A DNA stretch of 6,433 bases, from contig JAEYAL010000267.1 in assembly GCA_023404805.1 (NCBI GenBank), positions 1-6,433 on the forward strand, given 5' to 3'. Below are positions 1-4,000 of the stretch, piece by piece. The position numbers and the translations under genes are program-made. The stretch's first letter is position 1; every line of letters begins with the position of its first letter. The DNA comes from Actinomycetes bacterium. GTDB lineage: Bacteria > Actinomycetota > Thermoleophilia > Solirubrobacterales > Solirubrobacteraceae. The notes beneath the pieces were generated by a model. The model was given only the letters and a program-made list of their open reading frames with translations, was not told the origin of the DNA and ran no database searches.

Positions 1-1
1 G

Positions 2-868
2 CTCCGCGACGCGGTCGGCGGCCCGCCGGTCACCGGCGACTGGGTCGGCCTCGACGACGGCGGCGCCATCGCGTGCATCGCCGATCGCCGCGGGTCGATC
101 ACGCGCCGCGCGCCCGGCGACGAAACGCGCGCGCAGGTCCTCGCCTCGGGCGTCGATGTCGCGCTGATCTGCGAGCCAGCCATCGCGCCCAACGTGCGCC
201 GCGCCGAGCGGTTCGCTGCGCTTGCAGCGGCGGGCGGCGTCGAGACGGCGCTGGTCGTCACGAAGGCCGACCTCGACGGCGACGCCTACCTCACCGCCGC
301 GCGGCTGGCCCGCGATCTCGGGCTCGTCGACGGCTACGCGGTCAGCGCCACCACCGGCGAAGGCCTCGGCGCGCTCGCGCCGCTGTTGGTGCCAGGCGCC
401 ACGGCGGTGCTGCTCGGGCCGTCGGGCGCGGGGAAGTCGACGCTGGCGAACGCGCTCCTCGGCGAGGACCGCATGGCCACCGGAGCGATCCGCGCTGCCG
501 ACGGCCGCGGCCGCCACACGACGGTGACCCGCGAGCTGCTGCCGATGCCCGGCGGGGCGCTGCTGCTCGACACGCCGGGCATGCGCGAGGTCGGCCTGTG
601 GGACGGCGGGACGGGCGGCGCGTTCGCCGACCTACAGGCGCTGGCTGCTGACTGCCGGTTCGCCGACTGCAGCCACGACGGCGAACCCGGCTGCGCGGTC
701 GAGCCGGCCATCGAACCCGGCCGCCTGGCGGCGTGGCGCAAGCTCGCGCGCGAGCAGGCCTGGGTCGACGACCGCCGCGCCGCGAGCCGCGAGCGCGAAG
801 CGCGCGGCAAGTACTACGAGCGCGTGCAGCGGCAGGCGCGCTCAGCCAAAGGCAACGACCCGGCGTAG
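2..868 (+). CDS. rsgA: RsgA, ribosome small-subunit-dependent GTPase A (5' end missing)
   Basis: RsgA is a cytoplasmic GTPase that binds the nearly mature 30S subunit, checks the decoding centre and releases assembly factors on GTP hydrolysis. The frame is open from base 2 to the TAG at 866-868, giving 288 residues. Its circularly permuted GTPase order is visible (numbering from base 2): end of the OB fold with TGDWVGL near residue 11; PNVRRAERF near 64; G4 TKAD at 87-90; G5 SATTGEG at 115; the P-loop GPSGAGKST at 139-147; G2 RHTTV at 171-175; G3 DTPG at 190-193. A zinc knuckle C-x4-C-x-H-x5-C follows (C218, C223, H225, C231), then a charged C-terminal helix. This set of motifs is diagnostic. 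Roughly 40-70 N-terminal residues, the start codon and the RBS lie before the window. The in-frame GTG at 194 is internal: a start there would delete the OB fold. All GTPase and zinc residues are present, so the gene looks functional. It converges with the large minus-strand gene and is not in an operon with it. Confidence 0.96.
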   Translation, partial: LRDAVGGPPVTGDWVGLDDGGAIACIADRRGSITRRAPGDETRAQVLASGVDVALICEPAIAPNVRRAERFAALAAAGGVETALVVTKADLDGDAYLTAARLARDLGLVDGYAVSATTGEGLGALAPLLVPGATAVLLGPSGAGKSTLANALLGEDRMATGAIRAADGRGRHTTVTRELLPMPGGALLLDTPGMREVGLWDGGTGGAFADLQALAADCRFADCSHDGEPGCAVEPAIEPGRLAAWRKLAREQAWVDDRRAASREREARGKYYERVQRQARSAKGNDPA

Positions 869-883
869 CGGAGCGAAATTCCC

Positions 884-910
884 AAACGGACCGCGGTCCA
901 GTGTCGTTTT
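884..910 (+). terminator. Palindrome and weak candidate terminator after rsgA
   Basis: The 12-base perfect palindrome GGACCGCGGTCC occupies 888-899, 19 bases after the rsgA stop. An outer AAACG (884-888) can alternatively pair with CGTTT (905-909), and TTTT follows at 907-910. As RNA this gives either a short 4-bp stem with a CGCG loop or an outer stem closing a partly paired interior, ending in a short U-run. It could be a weak intrinsic terminator for rsgA or a protein-binding palindrome. The short U-tract and competing pairings keep confidence low. Confidence 0.35.
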
Positions 911-958
911 GCGACCACGATCTTGAGTCTGTTCTCCGGTGCAACGGGGCAGGCGCTG

Positions 959-993
959 CGGCGCGCCCGGGCTCTCCGTGCCCAGGCGCGCCG
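959..993. terminator. Strong inverted repeat between convergent genes (bidirectional terminator candidate)
   Basis: Bases 959-972 can pair with 980-993 around the 7-base loop TCTCCGT. Thirteen of 14 positions pair, with a single C-A mismatch (968 opposite 984). The arms carry GGCGCGCC at 960-967 and 985-992. The stem is almost all G-C and sits between two convergent genes, as expected for a shared terminator. Neither strand has a U-tract after it, which is common among proposed terminators of high-GC actinobacteria. The structure is read directly from the sequence; the termination role is inferred. Confidence 0.6.
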
Positions 994-1011
994 AGCGACC
1001 CCTGCGCTCGG
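991..1011. terminator. Second hairpin abutting the stop of the large gene
   Basis: CCGAGCG (991-997) pairs perfectly with CGCTCGG (1005-1011) around the loop ACCCCTG. On the minus strand this 7-bp stem begins only four bases after the TGA of the large gene (1016-1018). It shares bases 991-993 with the larger hairpin at 959-993, so both cannot be fully formed at once. It is probably part of the 3' end processing or termination signal for the minus-strand transcript, though no U-run follows. Confidence 0.5.
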
Positions 1012-1015
1012 GGCG

Positions 1016-4000
1016 TCAGGTGGGACGTGAGCGCAGCGTGACGGCCGGCCCCTTCTTGCCGGCCAAGCTGATGGCGACCACCCGCACGGTGAGCCGCTCG
1101 CGGCGGCCCGCCAGATCCGCGATCTCGACCGACGACTTGCCGGGCTCTGGCCGGTACGTCTCGCGGCGGCCGTCCTCGCGGGTGACCCGCACGATGTAGG
1201 TCTCGGCGCCGGCGACCTTCTTCCACGACACCGTGGCCTTCGCCTTGGAGCGCTTCACCTTCAGTCCGCGGACCTTCGCGAGCTTGGGGTTCGGCGCGCT
1301 GAAGGTCGCCACCGTGAGCTGGTCGCGGGGCATCCCGTTCTGCGTGATCTCGGCGACGATCTTGCGGCCGCCGGGCTTGCCTGCCTCGGTCACGGTGAAC
1401 GGCTTGCTGCCCTTGCCCCCGCCGCTGACGACCTTGATCTCGCGGGTCGCGCCGTCGGCCACCTCGACGAGCCGCACGCTCTGGCCGGGGATCTTCTTGA
1501 CGTCGTAGCGCAGCGTCCGCTTCGGGCCCTTGCCCTCGACCTTCACCTTCACCGACGGCTCGTCGATCCCTTCGGCGAGCTGCACGTCGGCGATCCCAGG
1601 CGAACCGGGAGCCGTTTCGATCGTGTAGTTCCCCTTCGGCGGCTCAGCGAACATGATCACCGTGCGGCCCTCGCTTGGGATCGCCATCGCGACCGAGCCC
1701 GTCGGCATCGCCGTGAGCTGCTCGGGCACGTTCGTGTAGTCGAGCACGCGGCCGTCGGGCGTCTTGATCGTGAACTTCGGCACGCCGCCGGAGCCGGCGA
1801 CCGACAGCGCGACCGTCTTCTTGCCCCCGGGCATCGGCACGACCCGCGCCGCTTGCGCGCGCTCGCCGACGACCGACTTGGAACCCGCGAAGACCTTGAA
1901 GTCGCCGAGGTCGCAGCCGACGAAGATCCGCAGGCCCGCGATCAGCTGGCCGGGCGTGATCGGCGGGAGTCCGCCCACGAAGCGGATGCCCGCGCCGCCC
2001 GCGACGGTCACCTTGATGGTCTCGCCGAAAATCTCGTCGATCAGCGGCACCTTCACGATGGTGATCGAGCCGCAGCCCGCGATGCCCTTGTTGGAGACCA
2101 TCGCCTTGACCGTGCCTTCGAGCACGCCCGCGATCGCGCCGTTGCCCTGCATGAACACCTGGAAGCGCGAGTCCTCGAACTTCTTGGCGAGCTGGAACTG
2201 GCCCTCGAGGTTGGCCGTCACCGAGAGCGGCCCGAGCTTGATCCCGCCGTGGCCGAACACGCTGAAGTAGCCGTTCGTGTCGGCGTGGAAGTCGACCGCG
2301 CCGAAGGAGACGCAGACGATCTTCGGCTCGGCGTGCGCGTCGATCGCGAACTTGTCGCGGTTCCAGTTCAGGTCGACGTTGCCTTCGAGGCCCGCGGCCG
2401 GACACCCTCGCCCGACGCTCTGCCCGGCGCTCACCGCGGCGTACGCCTTGATGCGGCCCTCCTTGAAGTCGAGGCCCGGCAGGTCGAACTCGCCGCCGAT
2501 CTGCGTGAGGAAGACGCCCGGCCCGATCGGGATGCCTTCGCCGGCGCCCGCGTTGTACTTGAGCCCGAGCGCTTCGAACTGCCCGCCGTTGGCGAGCCGG
2601 AACCGCGTGATGTCGATCCCCGAGCCGTGCGGACCAAAAATGATCTGGCCGGTGACCGACAGGCCGCCGTCGTAGGTGATGTCGAGCTTGCGCAGCTCGA
2701 CCGGGCCGAGCAGCGCCGACGGCGCCTTGATGTTGATCGTCTTGAGCGTGAGCTTGCCGCTCGCGTTCGCGCTGATGTCGACCTTCGCCGTGAGCGACTT
2801 GCCCTCGAGGTCGGTGAAGATCGGCAGCGACGCGGCGGCGGTGATCGAGGCCGTCCCGTCCTTCTCGAGCTTGACCTTCACGTCGACGTTCTTCGACAGC
2901 GTGAACGGCCCGATGTCGAGCTTCTTGGCGAGGTCGTCGGTGAGCTTCTTGAGGCTCTTCGTCGCGAACTCCTGCGCAGGCTCGGTGATGGACTCCTTGA
3001 TCTCCTGCTTGAACGGCTCCGTCACGCCGAGCGGAAGCTCGCCCTTGTCGCTGAGCATCGAGAGCTTCGCGCCGCTGGAGGAGATGACCATGTCCTTGAC
3101 CGACGTGATCGCCTCCTTGACCTCGCTCGGCATGAGGACGGCTGCGGCGCCGCCGGGGTCGAGCGTCACGCCGTTGATCGAGACCTTGCCGCGCGCGAGG
3201 TAGATCTGGTCGGTCGCGAAGACCGCAGACTCGCGCTTGAAGATCGAGCCCGACAGCCGCGCGATGTCGCCCGCCGGCAGCGTGATCCGGGTGCCGCCCT
3301 TCGACGGCAGTGTGAAGTCCTGCGCCGTGACCCGGCCCGCGCTGCGCTGCAGGAAGCCCGTGTTGAGGTCGGGCGGGTCGGCCATGTTGAGCAAGGCGCC
3401 GGTGTAGCGCCCCGCGATCGACTGGGCGAAGGTCGGGGCGTTCGCGAGCCGGTCGAACGGCCGCTCGCCGGGCACGCCGACGTAGGTGTCGAACAGGGTC
3501 TTGCGGACCTCAGGCGTGTAGTTCGCGAGGTTGCCGCCGCCGACGAGGTTCTTCTCCTTGAGGACCTCCTGCACGTCCGGGTCGAGCGCGCTCAGCTCGC
3601 TCGGCGGGATGTAGCGGCTCTGGACCGGGCAGAGGTTGCCCTCAACCTTCACGCGGCCGATCCGCGCCGACGAGATGCACGGCAGCTTGGGGTCTGGCGG
3701 CGGATCCATCTGCGTGCGGCACGCGAACGTCTGCTTGGGCCGGACCGAGCCGTCGCCCGGCGACCCGAACGAGAAGTCGAAGCTCGTGGCGGCGATGCCG
3801 TAGACACCGGTCGACTCGCTGTCGGCGTTCACGAGCACGGCGCGGAGCTTCGGGTACTTGCCGCGCTCGGGGATCGTGCGCAGGATCGGGGAGTCCGGGC
3901 CGCAGTCGGCTTCGGCGCGGCCGTCGCCGTTGAGGTCCCAGAGGATCTTCACCGGCGCCGCTGCGGCGACGGCCTCGGCGATGCCCTGGTCGATCTCGCG

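Noticed and set aside
194..868. rsgA starting at the GTG at 194
   Set aside because: The frame is open upstream to base 2 and encodes recognisable OB-fold sequence (TGDWVGL) and the start of the GTPase core, so 194 is internal.
733..1041. Small plus-strand gene extending across the intergenic gap
   Set aside because: It begins inside rsgA in another frame and runs through the inverted repeats, with no RBS-supported start and a low-complexity Arg/Ala-rich product.
342..1226. Minus-strand open frame of 294 codons crossing the intergenic gap
   Set aside because: It is antisense to the conserved rsgA motifs and overlaps the 3' end of the large gene in another frame. Its Arg/Gly/Ala/Pro-rich sequence has no domain signal.
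3911..3952. Dockerin or EF-hand calcium motif at DLNGDGRAEADC
   Set aside because: There is only one loop, no paired second loop or flanking dockerin helices, and Cys where an EF-hand needs Glu. A PKD-like strand-loop is the better reading.
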